64,000 nt of DNA, taken from the NCBI GenBank assembly GCA_050633105.1, contig JBOEFW010000017.1, forward strand, positions 1 through 64,000, in the 5' to 3' direction. The position numbers and the translations under genes are program-made. This DNA comes from Aureispira sp050633105 (GTDB lineage: Bacteria; Bacteroidota; Bacteroidia; Chitinophagales; Saprospiraceae). The first letter of the stretch is position 1, and each line of letters begins with the position of its first letter. The notes under the pieces are model-generated. The model was given only the letters and a program-made list of their open reading frames with translations. It ran no database searches and was not told the DNA's origin. Shown here piece by piece: positions 26,195 to 35,281 of the stretch.

Positions 26195-28168
26195 ATGGAA
26201 ATTGCCTTGTCAGTCATTATTGTCAGTTATAAAGTTCCTTATTTCTTGGAACAAACCCTGTTGTCTGCTTTACGAGCAGCTGAGCGTCTGCCTACCCAAA
26301 TCATTGTGGTAGACAACAACTCCAAAGATAATACTCCTGAATTGGTTCGCGAAAAATTTCCACAAGTAGAGTTAATTGCAAATACGGTCAATACTGGCTT
26401 TGCTACGGCTAATAATCAAGGCATCGAGCGAGCTACAGGAGAGTTTGTTTTGTTTTTGAATCCTGATACGGCTGTTCAAGAAGATACTTTTGAGAAGATT
26501 GTCCAGTTTATGCGGGCAGATCCCAACATTGGAGGTTTAGGGGTGCACATGATTGATGGCACTGGCGCTTTTTTACCAGAATCCAAGCGTGGTTTTCCCT
26601 CTCCACTAGTGGCCTTTTATAAAACCTTTGGGCTTTCTAAGATTTTTCCACGCTCCCCACATTTTAATCAATATCATTTAGGCTATTTAGAAGAACGCAC
26701 TAACCATCAAGTGGATGTGTTATCGGGCGCTTTTATGGCGATGCCTCGGAAAGTGTTGGAAGAGATTGGTTATTGGGATGAAGCCTTTTTTATGTATGGA
26801 GAGGATATTGATTTGTCTTACCGAGTTGTTAAAGCGGGTTATAAGAACTATTATCTAGCAGACACTACGATTATCCATTACAAGGGAGAAAGTACCAAAA
26901 AGGGTAGTTTAAATTACGTTAAGACCTTTTATGAAGCGATGATTATCTTCGCTCGTAAGCATTTTCAAGGCTCTAAGGCTAATATCTTTGTTTGGATGCT
27001 ACAAGCAGCGATTTATTTTCGTGCTTTTTTGACGATTTTATCCAATGCCAGTAAGCGCGGGTTTCTATTGTTGGGAGACTTATCCTTGATTTATAGTGGC
27101 CTGTTTGTCATTAAGAATGTTTGGGCGCAGTTGCGGTTTCAAGATCTTAGTTATTATGACAACAATCAAACGTTACTCTATTTTAATTTGCCTATTTATG
27201 TCTTATTATGGGTGATTGGAATCTATTTAAGAGGGGGCTATGATCAGAATGCTAGAACCAAACATTTGATTACAGGGACGCTATTAGGAACCGTAGCCAT
27301 CAGTATTTTGTATGCTTTCTTTCCTCAAGAGTTGCGCTCATCGCGCATGTTAATTTTATTGGGTAGTTTGTGGACTGTTGTGGCAACGTATGCCACCCGA
27401 AGCCTCTTATCCTTAGTAAGACACAATACCATCTTTTGGAGCCAATCGCGCAAACGCCAAATGGCTTTGGTTGGAAGTGTGGAAGAAAGCCAGCGTGTGC
27501 TCAATTTATTGTATCAAGCTCAAATCGCTTTTAACTATCGAGGCCGAATCAGTACAACAACTGCCGTATCCGATAATCAAGAAGAGGTCTTAGGCTCTTT
27601 AGAGCAATTGCCCCAGCTCTTAGAGTTGTACGCGATTAATGAGGTGATTTTTTGTGGAACGGATGTTTCTTATGCCACAATCATTCAGCAAATGTTAGTG
27701 AATAAAACGGCTTTGCGGTATAAAATTGTCCCTGCTCACAGTGACTATATTATTGGGTCTGATTCCAAGGACAGTGCCAGTGATTGGTACACTGTACATA
27801 TGAATTATCCCATTGCTAATAGTATGCAACGTCGCAACAAACGTCTGTTGGACTTGTTGTATAGTAGTTTGTTTTTGTTAGCTGCGCCAGTTTTATTATT
27901 TTTGTTAGAACAGGGGAGTGGTTTATTGCCTAATATTTGGGCGGTATTGCGTGGACAAAAAACATGGGTAGGTTATGTACCAGAGCCCGCATTACAAGAG
28001 TTGCCTCCCTTAGCTCTTGCTGTGTTAAACCCTGCTGACGGATTATCAGAAAAAATAAGTTTGCCTGCAACTAAACATCGCTTGAATCGTTTTTATGCTA
28101 AGGATTATGAGAGCAGTAGCGATTGGCAAATCATCCGCCGTGCTTGGCGCCAGTTAGGTCGCCGCTAA
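26195..28168 (+). CDS. Family 2 glycosyltransferase fused to a degenerate sugar-phosphate transferase module
   Basis: Residues 1-260 are a GT2 (rhamnosyltransferase-like) domain: SVIIVSYKV, VVDNNSKDNT, NTGFATANNQGI, LNPDTAV (metal-binding), GAFMAMPRKVLEEIG and FFMYGEDIDLSYR. Four to five membrane helices follow (about 270-420), then a CoA-binding-like Rossmann segment (about 425-545) as found in polyprenyl glycosyl-1-phosphate transferases. The last 120 residues begin RRNKRLLDLLYSSLFLLAAPVLLFLL, like the membrane start of that family, but its catalytic Asp-Glu region is not recognisable. It therefore probably transfers a sugar by the GT2 domain only. A GTG at 26186 is an alternative start. 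A membrane-linked methyltransferase gene follows 28 bases later. Confidence 0.8.
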   Translation: MEIALSVIIVSYKVPYFLEQTLLSALRAAERLPTQIIVVDNNSKDNTPELVREKFPQVELIANTVNTGFATANNQGIERATGEFVLFLNPDTAVQEDTFEKIVQFMRADPNIGGLGVHMIDGTGAFLPESKRGFPSPLVAFYKTFGLSKIFPRSPHFNQYHLGYLEERTNHQVDVLSGAFMAMPRKVLEEIGYWDEAFFMYGEDIDLSYRVVKAGYKNYYLADTTIIHYKGESTKKGSLNYVKTFYEAMIIFARKHFQGSKANIFVWMLQAAIYFRAFLTILSNASKRGFLLLGDLSLIYSGLFVIKNVWAQLRFQDLSYYDNNQTLLYFNLPIYVLLWVIGIYLRGGYDQNARTKHLITGTLLGTVAISILYAFFPQELRSSRMLILLGSLWTVVATYATRSLLSLVRHNTIFWSQSRKRQMALVGSVEESQRVLNLLYQAQIAFNYRGRISTTTAVSDNQEEVLGSLEQLPQLLELYAINEVIFCGTDVSYATIIQQMLVNKTALRYKIVPAHSDYIIGSDSKDSASDWYTVHMNYPIANSMQRRNKRLLDLLYSSLFLLAAPVLLFLLEQGSGLLPNIWAVLRGQKTWVGYVPEPALQELPPLALAVLNPADGLSEKISLPATKHRLNRFYAKDYESSSDWQIIRRAWRQLGRR

Positions 28169-28196
28169 CGATGCCTCTTAGAAAGGCTTTTATCTT

Positions 28197-29075
28197 ATGG
28201 AAGAAGTACAATATTACGAGAACATTTTTCACTTATCTGTCCCTTACCCGTTGCCGATTTTGCAGTTTTTGAAGCAAAAAATGCAATTAGGAAAGCGTTA
28301 TGCTATTATGGAAGTGCATACGCATAATGGGCAGTGGAGTAAGTTGTTACTGAATCATGTACACTTAGTTTGCTCACTTTGCACCGATCCTTCTTACCAA
28401 GTTTATCTAAAAGAGCAATTGGCAGATGCTTCTAATTTTTTGAGCTTAAATGCGTTGCCTATCCTGACAAACATCGACGATGATTCTATTGACTGTTTGT
28501 TTATCGACGATACCTTTGGCGCATATGAGGTAGCTCCAATGCAACAAGAATTCCAACGAATTCTGCGCCTTAATAGTTATGTGTTGTTAACGTATAACGA
28601 GCGTTTTGGTTTGCCCAATTCTTTCACCTCGGCTTATTTGCAATTGTTACAAACGAAGACAGCTGTTCCCACCACAAAATTGCCCCAAAAAGAGCGTTTG
28701 AATAGCTTTTATGAGCATTCTTATGGAAAGGAAGTCTTCAACAATCAACAGCGGTTGACGTGGGTACAGTTGGAACAGTATTTTTTGACGCAGTTAGAAG
28801 AACATGATTTAACGGCTAGTGCAACACAAATCCAAGCCTTGCGTTTGTTGTTTGAAGCGCATCGGACTGATGATAAGGTGATTATGTCTTATAAAACACA
28901 TCTTTACTACGGTCTTTTTAACTATTCTGTGTCTGCAATTTCTTTGCGTAAGAACATCTTTTTTAACCTCTTACGGCCTTTTGCTTTTGTGTTTTATATT
29001 TTGCTCAAGGCGAATATCTATTTCTGGAAAGGCATTCGACGACTTCGAGGGGTAGGTTCTTCTAAAAATAGTTAA
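28197..29075 (+). CDS. Methyltransferase-like protein with C-terminal membrane segment
   Basis: The 292-residue protein has a Rossmann-type first half (YAIMEVHTHNGQWSKLLL, then DDDSIDCLFIDDTFGAYEV and LRLNSYVLLTYNERF) that fits a class I SAM-dependent methyltransferase, though the glycine-rich SAM loop is weak (EVHTHNGQ). A C-terminal hydrophobic stretch (about 260-280, PFAFVFYILLKANIYFWKGI) suggests membrane attachment. It lies 28 bases after the glycosyltransferase on the same strand, so a shared surface-glycan role is inferred. Its stop overlaps that of the convergent DUF1501 gene by four bases. Confidence 0.6.
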   Translation: MEEVQYYENIFHLSVPYPLPILQFLKQKMQLGKRYAIMEVHTHNGQWSKLLLNHVHLVCSLCTDPSYQVYLKEQLADASNFLSLNALPILTNIDDDSIDCLFIDDTFGAYEVAPMQQEFQRILRLNSYVLLTYNERFGLPNSFTSAYLQLLQTKTAVPTTKLPQKERLNSFYEHSYGKEVFNNQQRLTWVQLEQYFLTQLEEHDLTASATQIQALRLLFEAHRTDDKVIMSYKTHLYYGLFNYSVSAISLRKNIFFNLLRPFAFVFYILLKANIYFWKGIRRLRGVGSSKNS

Positions 29076-30295
29076 GCCAAGAAGCCTAAATCTTTTGTTG
29101 GGCGAAAGCCAGGGAAAATTAAATCCAGTTGTTGGGCCTTCATTCGTTTCTCTAAGATGTTTTGCAAAATGCTTCTATAATCGGTTGTTACCTCTAAATC
29201 CACGCCTCTATTGAGTTGCGCGGAAGCCAATCCTGGCCAATTTCCATACATTTTTCCTCCTTTAACTCGTCCTCCTAAGACCATCGATAAACCAGCATGT
29301 CCGTGATCGGTCCCTTTGCTTCTATTGGCTTTGAGCCGCCGCCCAAATTCGCTCATCGTAACAATGGTGAGTCGGTTGTGAAAACGGTTCAAATCATTAT
29401 AAAATGCCGCTAAAGCTTTTGATAAACCGTCTATCATCAGTGGGAAACTATAGGCTTGCGCATCATGGTGGTCCCACCCATCCATTTCAACAACAGCCAT
29501 TTGTACTCCTGCATCCAACTTAATGAGTTGGGCTAATTCGTGTAAGTTGTTAGAAAAGGCTTTAATCAATCCACCTGTTGGATATTCCTTGTGGTGGCTG
29601 TGAATTTGGTCGGCCTTTTTGGCTAATTGTTGGGTGTTGGAAAGGGTTTGTTGACCTATTTTGGACAAGGCTCCTTCTCCTTGATAAAAGGCTTCTAGCA
29701 TGCTAGAAGCGTGATCGCCCCCTTTGATTCGGAAATCATCTAACGTGGTGAACGCTTGTGCATTGGGATGTTGAAGCAATAAATTGGACAAACCTTGCTT
29801 GCCAAAGCTAACCGCAGGAAACAATCCCTTGGAGGCAATTGTAGAAAAATAGCGCGTCATCCAACCACTATTAATAGAAGCTCCTTTGCCATCCCAGCCC
29901 ATTTCTAATAGATGTTGTGCCTCAAAATGACTACGGGTATTATGGGGATTACCCATGGCATGAATAAAGGCTAAATCCTTGTTGTCGTACAGTGCTTTTA
30001 AAGGACCCGCTTTCTCATGAAGATTAAAATCTAAACCTCCTAAACCATTCTTTAAATGCAAGGCAGAACCTTCGCTTACCCTAAGGGAAATAGGCCGCGC
30101 ACTGGTATAATAAGGATCAACAACAGGAGCCAATAAATTCAATGCATCACAACCTCCTTTTAAGAAGATAAAAACGACAATTTCTTGATTATTCGGGGCG
30201 CCAAAAGTAGGATTGTAAGCAAAACTAGTCGCTCCTGGCATGCTAGACAAGGCAAAGGTGGCCCCGAGGCCTTTTAGGAAATTTCTTCTGTGCAT
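29072..30295 (-). CDS. DUF1501 family protein
   Basis: The 407-residue protein begins MHRRNFLKGLGATFALSSMPGATSFA, a twin-arginine-like signal. The body has VVFIFLKGGCDALNLLAP, THFEAQHLLEMGWDG, VEMDGWDHHD and TMSEFGRRLKANRSKGTDHGHAG, the core motifs of DUF1501, which belongs to the alkaline phosphatase/sulfatase-like fold. Activity is unproven in the family. It is 9 bases downstream of the DUF1800 gene on the same strand, the standard gene pair for these two families. Confidence 0.9.
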   Translation of the reverse strand: MHRRNFLKGLGATFALSSMPGATSFAYNPTFGAPNNQEIVVFIFLKGGCDALNLLAPVVDPYYTSARPISLRVSEGSALHLKNGLGGLDFNLHEKAGPLKALYDNKDLAFIHAMGNPHNTRSHFEAQHLLEMGWDGKGASINSGWMTRYFSTIASKGLFPAVSFGKQGLSNLLLQHPNAQAFTTLDDFRIKGGDHASSMLEAFYQGEGALSKIGQQTLSNTQQLAKKADQIHSHHKEYPTGGLIKAFSNNLHELAQLIKLDAGVQMAVVEMDGWDHHDAQAYSFPLMIDGLSKALAAFYNDLNRFHNRLTIVTMSEFGRRLKANRSKGTDHGHAGLSMVLGGRVKGGKMYGNWPGLASAQLNRGVDLEVTTDYRSILQNILEKRMKAQQLDLIFPGFRPTKDLGFLA

Positions 30296-30304
30296 AATAA
30301 ATGA

Positions 30305-31846
30305 TTAACGGTATTGAAATTCAGGAGTCATGGCTACAAAAGCCCATAATTGTGCAAATAGATATTTTTTATCCTCGGCATTATAAATCAAAGGCGCTTG
30401 ATCGGCTGTTTTATTTTCTCTTAGCAAAAGTGCCATCAAATGCTCTTTGTGCTTAAATGCAGTGGCTTGTTTTTTTCCTAATAATCGCTCCAAGCATTGT
30501 TGAACGATGGCTTGACTGCTCTGTTGTGTGTCAAGGAAGAGCTGTTCAAAATTAGAAAAGATTTTATGCCAATTAGAATACAATAATTTAGGCATGACAT
30601 TCCAACGTTGCAGCAACATATTGCTGCTTGACCAATGCTCTGCACGATCAGGAAAGCCATCAGGCGCGGGGGCACTAAAAGGCATCTGCCCCAATTCTCC
30701 CAGCATCCAACGCAAGTGCAAGTTGGGCACTACCTCGACTTGTAACGATCGGAATAGAGATAGGAGCAACTGAAAAGGTGTTTTAAATTTTGTTCCTAAA
30801 GAAGCATGAAATTCTTTGGAACTTAGGATGAAGCGTAAGACTTGACGAATTTGATCGGGGGATTTTTGGGTCTTTATCCAAAGTTGTGCCGCGCGTTTTA
30901 CCAAATCCGTAGGTGGTTCGTCAGCAACAAAGTAACGACATAATTTAGTACATAAAAAATAAGCTGTTTTTTCATGGAAGGCCACTAGGTCTAAGACCAT
31001 TTGTCCATCTTTGAGAGGGGCTTGGTGGGCTGAAAATTCTACCCCTAAGACTCTTTTTTGGTAATGATCATGCCAACTGTCTACATACATAAATTCTCCT
31101 GTATCAGGTCTAGTATCTGCGTCTTCTTTGGAGCCATAGGCAATGGACCAACCTGTGAAAGCCCGTGCGGCCTCATAAATGTCTTCTTCTATATAACCGA
31201 TGGCCTTGCCTTCTTTTGCACCAGGGACCTCCTTCCAATGCGCATAGTCATTGGCTAAATAAGCTGCTCTTCCCATCGTGTGCAATTCAAACAACTCACG
31301 GGCAAAATTCTCATTCGCAGGACTAGCTCTACTACTGGCATTATCTAAATAGAATAACATAGCAGGACTTGTAGCAATCGCTTCTAAAAGTACTCTAAAA
31401 TTACCAAAAGCATGTTGACGAATGCTCTTGTCATAAGTAGGGAGCGCGAGGCCTACCCGCTGGTCCGCTTCCACACTGACTGAAAAATGGTTGTGCCAAA
31501 ACTGGACAAGCAATTCTTCTAACTGCCATTCACTATAGATGGCTTGAAAGCAGTTGTTGACAATGACTTCAGAAGGGGGGAGATAAATCTTATCTTGGAT
31601 GTTTTGATCCAATAGTTTCCAAGTTTCTTTCAAGGGCGCATTATAATATTGAAAGCCTCTATTCTTATAATGGGCTTTATCAACAACAAATTTAAAAGCA
31701 TCTTTGCGTTTTTGTAAAGCGGGAGCAATGGTGGAAGGAGGATAAAGCTGCTCTTCTAGAAAGGCGACATAGCCTAATTCTTCGAGGCGTTTTTGGGCGG
31801 ATGCTATTGGTCCAAAGCTTAGACGATTGAGGAGTTGATGGCTCAT
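30305..31846 (-). CDS. DUF1800 family protein
   Basis: The 513-residue protein opens MSHQLLNRLSFGPIA, the usual DUF1800 start (HLLNRLSFG), and has QFWHNHFSV, YLDNASSRASPANENFARELFELHTMG and AARAFTGWSI. It has no visible signal peptide, which other members sometimes also lack. Function is unknown; the family travels with DUF1501 and may work with it on the cell surface or in the periplasm. The two genes form a two-gene operon on the minus strand. The upstream sequence has no other gene for 330 bases. Confidence 0.9.
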   Translation of the reverse strand: MSHQLLNRLSFGPIASAQKRLEELGYVAFLEEQLYPPSTIAPALQKRKDAFKFVVDKAHYKNRGFQYYNAPLKETWKLLDQNIQDKIYLPPSEVIVNNCFQAIYSEWQLEELLVQFWHNHFSVSVEADQRVGLALPTYDKSIRQHAFGNFRVLLEAIATSPAMLFYLDNASSRASPANENFARELFELHTMGRAAYLANDYAHWKEVPGAKEGKAIGYIEEDIYEAARAFTGWSIAYGSKEDADTRPDTGEFMYVDSWHDHYQKRVLGVEFSAHQAPLKDGQMVLDLVAFHEKTAYFLCTKLCRYFVADEPPTDLVKRAAQLWIKTQKSPDQIRQVLRFILSSKEFHASLGTKFKTPFQLLLSLFRSLQVEVVPNLHLRWMLGELGQMPFSAPAPDGFPDRAEHWSSSNMLLQRWNVMPKLLYSNWHKIFSNFEQLFLDTQQSSQAIVQQCLERLLGKKQATAFKHKEHLMALLLRENKTADQAPLIYNAEDKKYLFAQLWAFVAMTPEFQYR

Positions 31847-32184
31847 AAATGAAAGCTAATTAATGCGATAAGAAATGGAATTAGATGTTCAAAATAAATG
31901 CCAATAGGAATTATTTTGTTAGATCCCAATTGGGGAATAATGTTTATCTTTGGCAGAAATTAAAGAAAAAGAAATGCTGAAGCAAGGTGGATGAATGGAG
32001 TAATTGTAGACACTATTTAAATGTACCTTCTTTTCGTGGTATAACGTTTTTAACTGGATCTAAATTATTGGATCTACCCTTTATTTTTTTATCCAATCCA
32101 AAAAAACTACTATTTTAGTTTTTGTACCACTTTATTAGCATTTAGAATACTATTACTAACCCCCTCTTTTTAATTATTAAAATC
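31847..32184. other. Divergent intergenic region, 338 bases
   Basis: The region between the DUF1800 gene (-) and the lipoprotein gene (+). A TAnnTTTG box, TATCTTTG, lies at 31945-31952 on the plus strand, but a correctly spaced upstream TTTG was not seen. No gene is present. Confidence 0.5.
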
Positions 32185-33324
32185 ATGATCAAGAAAATCT
32201 TACTACTAAGCAGTTACTTTTGTTGGGGGTTAATGGCCTGTACTGGACCAAATGGTGATTCTGGTAATGCTAATGGAAAGGCACCAAAAGAATTGCCAAA
32301 GCCTGATTCTGCCTTAGAGTTTGGTTATTTGTTGTACGATGATGATTTTAATGCTGTTCCTGTGGATGAAGATCCTACCTATTATACCAACGATGTATTG
32401 GATAGTGCTTTAATCGGCTTGTCTTATAAATTGACAAATGCAAGAGCTTTTGCCCCTGGCGTATTTGCGATTGTTCGTCCAGATAAACGACCAACTTGGT
32501 ATCATGTCAGCTTGCGCGCACTTAAGCAATCCAAAGATATGCAAGAACCTTTATCGGCTAGAGGATTGGTCGTGCTGAGTTGGGAGAGAGCAGGGAATAT
32601 GCAGCACTATGTAACCTATCCCATAAAAGATTTATTGAAACAGCAGAACCGTCAAATGATTGACAAGTGGGAGACCTTAGAAACATGGCATCAAGTACCT
32701 GATGACGTGCAAGAAGGCGATTTGCTCAAGATTTATGTATGGAACCCAGAAGGAGGAACTATTTATGTAGATGATTTTATGGTGACGGCATGGAGCAAAC
32801 CTACGCCTCCTGTTGACGTGACCAAAGAAAAAATGCGCTTGTTGGTGGATCAGAGTTATGAACACGAAGCGCCTAGTTCTTCGATTACTACTAAATATGC
32901 TCAACGGGGAACCTATTCTAATGTTATTGGCAATTTGGAAGGATATAGTGCTTATGGTCAGACTTATGAAACCAGTGCAGAAGCTCATCAATTGAAGGGA
33001 GGAGATGCGTTGCGCATTCGTTTTGGGGCGCTCAAACAAGATAAATTACAACGCAGTGATCACGCCGCTTTGATGGTTTGCTCAGTAGAACGAGATGGCG
33101 CTAGTATTCATTGGGAAAGCTTTGGTATTAATTCAAGGCTTTGGGAAGAAGGGCAACAGTTGATTAAAGAGTGGAAAGAATTAGAATGGTGGCAAGTGTT
33201 ACCACAGGATTTACGCCCAACAGATACTTTGAAAATATATGTTTGGAATAATCGTGGAATCTTGATCTATATTGATGATCTTTCAGTAGAAGTGGTAGAG
33301 ACAGTAACTGCTCCATCCAAGTAA
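32185..33324 (+). CDS. Lipoprotein with two tandem jelly-roll-like domains
   Basis: The 379-residue protein has lipobox WGLMAC with Cys19. Two homologous halves are visible: each ends with the pattern W-H/W-QV-P-D-L...L-KIYVWN...IYVDD (WHQVPDDVQEGDLLKIYVWN in the first; WWQVLPQDLRPTDTLKIYVWN in the second). The halves span roughly residues 45-210 and 215-370. Such WN...IYIDDL beta sandwiches look like carbohydrate-binding or galactose-binding-like domains, but no ligand can be named. Probably at the cell surface or in the periplasm. The gene is alone. Confidence 0.7.
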   Translation: MIKKILLLSSYFCWGLMACTGPNGDSGNANGKAPKELPKPDSALEFGYLLYDDDFNAVPVDEDPTYYTNDVLDSALIGLSYKLTNARAFAPGVFAIVRPDKRPTWYHVSLRALKQSKDMQEPLSARGLVVLSWERAGNMQHYVTYPIKDLLKQQNRQMIDKWETLETWHQVPDDVQEGDLLKIYVWNPEGGTIYVDDFMVTAWSKPTPPVDVTKEKMRLLVDQSYEHEAPSSSITTKYAQRGTYSNVIGNLEGYSAYGQTYETSAEAHQLKGGDALRIRFGALKQDKLQRSDHAALMVCSVERDGASIHWESFGINSRLWEEGQQLIKEWKELEWWQVLPQDLRPTDTLKIYVWNNRGILIYIDDLSVEVVETVTAPSK

Positions 33325-33334
33325 GAACAAAAAA

Positions 33335-33749
33335 CTAAACCTGCTCTTTTTTCATGTAAATAATATTGTACATAATTGCTCTATGGTAGGTGTAGATATC
33401 CATGTATTTGTGTACCAAGTGCCAGCCTAAGGTCGCCACTTTAAAAGCATTCACAAAGAAGCGACCATTGCCAAACAATTGTTCTTCAAAAGGATTAAAA
33501 GCCTGTCCTTTATTCACTATTTTGATGGATAAACCCCCTTGCTCAAATAACTTGAAAGTCAAGGAGGTCAACTCTTGTTGATCGTTGTGAATAGATGTTA
33601 GAATCACTAATAGGAGGAGGCGTACTTGATCAATAAGTAATACTAGGAATGCCGTAAATCTGTGCAAATTCCTCAAACAGAAAGGCAGATAATTTGATGT
33701 CTTCTTGGTCTTGGATATGGATTATGCGTTCTGATATGACTTTTTGCAT
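33335..33749 (-). pseudogene. Frameshifted anti-sigma-type ATPase (RsbW-like)
   Basis: Two reading frames together make one recognisable protein. The N-terminal part runs from ATG 33749 leftwards (MQKVISERIIHIQDQEDIKL, then SAFLFEEFAQIYGIPSITY) to a stop at 33630. The C-terminal part, in another frame, continues with HNDQQELTSLTFKLFEQGG, SIKIVNKGQAFNPFEEQ (a G1-type box) and HKYMDIYTYHRAIMYN, and ends at 33335. The match to the anti-sigma GHKL family is by pattern. The switch lies around 33630-33676. Either the gene is dead or the assembly has an indel; the second is possible in draft sequence. Confidence 0.6.
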
Positions 33750-34281
33750 GGCCTCAAAGCTGTCTAAACAAAAATAAAAAAGGAACCACAAACTTATCGG
33801 AGGGCAAGGAGTATTCTACAGGACAGATTAGAAGAGAAGCGTGGATGTGAAATCCAATTAAAAGAAGAGTTGTTTCATGTGTTTATAGAAAAGAAAAAAG
33901 TGCAACTGAACAAGATAAAATCTGCCATAATACTAAACTGTCCTACGATTTAGCACCTCAAAAAGAATCCCCATTCTATTTGGCAGGTTATCAGATCGCC
34001 AGTTGCACCTAAGTCTAAAAGTTCCATTAAACTAACGATCAATATCCATTTGGTTTTTGATCATTGTTTAGTTAGCTTAACAAAAATGTGCCATGTGTTA
34101 AGGGGTTGATTGTTATTATTAAGTGTATTGTTAAAAAATATTTATTGTCTATGAGATAGACAACTTGTTTGCCTTGTAGACAAGGGCGGTTTTTATAAAA
34201 AAAACACCTCTAGTAGTAGAAATTACTAGAGGTGTTTATATTTTTTCTATTAAAAATTAATAGAAGGAGCTGCTTAATGGA
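33750..34281. other. Intergenic region with remnants and hairpins
   Basis: The stretch has no supported gene. It contains a perfect 8-bp dyad TTGTCTATGAGATAGACAA at 34145-34163, a second small dyad CTTGTAGACAAG at 34174-34185, and the terminator at 34203-34238. A plus-strand frame broken by stops around 33781-34010 may be a gene remnant but is unassignable. Confidence 0.5.
34195..34246. terminator. Bidirectional terminator
   Basis: AACACCTCTAGTA pairs with TACTAGAGGTGTT (34203-34238), with an A-run on the left and T-run on the right. It serves the minus-strand lipoprotein gene that stops at 34282 and could also stop plus-strand transcripts. Confidence 0.85.
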
Positions 34282-34848
34282 TTATGGGTTTGTCCAAAAC
34301 AAGAAGTTAGATGGGCTTCCACACCAAGAATCGTCAAGATCCCATACTCTAGCAATGGCTAAATGGTCACCAGAAGGCAAGTGCATTGTTCCCATGTTCA
34401 CACCGTCTTCAATACAACTAGGATCATTATTAATGATCTTGGAATAACCATAATAATTCCATCCACCAGTAGCGTTTTTTGTATAGTGTAATACACGTAC
34501 TTCAAGATCATTCATACCCATTGTGAATTGTACGTTGAGATTAACAAAAGTAGGCGTCCATTGTTTCAAAGAAAGAGAGGAAACAGCACAGCACTCTACA
34601 GCACTGGTTACAGTACCTGTCCCTTTATTATCTCCTTTGCTCGCACCATCTCCACCTTTTGCTTCACTTACTGTTTCAAATTCTTTTAATAATTGCATCG
34701 CTTTTTTCTCATCAACAGCATTTTTACTAACAAAAGTAACATCATCGATAGTTTCAGTGGCTTGTTGCTCTGCTTCAGGCTTTGTACAAGAAACAGTTAC
34801 AAAAAATAAAAGAGCTATACTGGCCAATAAAAATTTAAAGGTTCTCAT
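34282..34848 (-). CDS. Hypothetical lipoprotein, 188 aa
   Basis: Lipobox FVTVSC with Cys21. A charged and glycine-rich linker (about 60-80, EAKGGDGASKGDNKGTGT) precedes a beta-type domain with four cysteines (VECCAV, DPSC, DSWC), possibly disulphide-bonded in the periplasm. The family is not recognised. The gene is isolated and ends in a strong terminator. Confidence 0.65.
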   Translation of the reverse strand: MRTFKFLLASIALLFFVTVSCTKPEAEQQATETIDDVTFVSKNAVDEKKAMQLLKEFETVSEAKGGDGASKGDNKGTGTVTSAVECCAVSSLSLKQWTPTFVNLNVQFTMGMNDLEVRVLHYTKNATGGWNYYGYSKIINNDPSCIEDGVNMGTMHLPSGDHLAIARVWDLDDSWCGSPSNFLFWTNP

Positions 34849-35281
34849 AATAATGGTTGTATTTTAATAGTAGAGCGATTATGCTCCTTTAAGATGAAAT
34901 GCCTACTCTGTTGGTGAAAGGTTTTTCGGCGACCTCCTCTAACAATATTGTTAATGCAATATTAGATTAAAAAAATTATGGAGGAAATAACAAAAGTAAT
35001 TGCAATTGTGAAATATATAGCAATAGAAGATTTATTCCATTCTGTAAAGAAGTTGGTTAAGGGAGGGATTTCAACAATTAGTCTTCTATTCTTTATAAGA
35101 AGTTGTTTCCTTCTGCGTGTTTTGAATAAAAGAAATGGAACACTTAATGGGGCAAATTATTAGTAGGGAGGAGAGTTGGCCTCCAACATAAATAGAGTGG
35201 AAGAGACGAGATAGGGTATAAACAAATTTTATATCAATGCGATAAAAGGGATAGAATATGGAAAGGTAGAGGTTATTTTTT
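34849..35281. other. Intergenic region, about 430 bases
   Basis: AT-rich with one 61-codon frame (34978-35163) that lacks supporting features. A small dyad AACAATATTGTT lies near 34941. I see no gene. Confidence 0.5.

Noticed and set aside
33781..34010. Broken plus-strand frame with a protein-like stretch
   Set aside because: Interrupted by stops and not assignable to a family; noted only as a possible remnant.
34978..35163. 61-codon plus-strand frame with a hydrophobic middle
   Set aside because: Could be a small membrane protein, but no ribosome-binding site, neighbour or similarity supports it.
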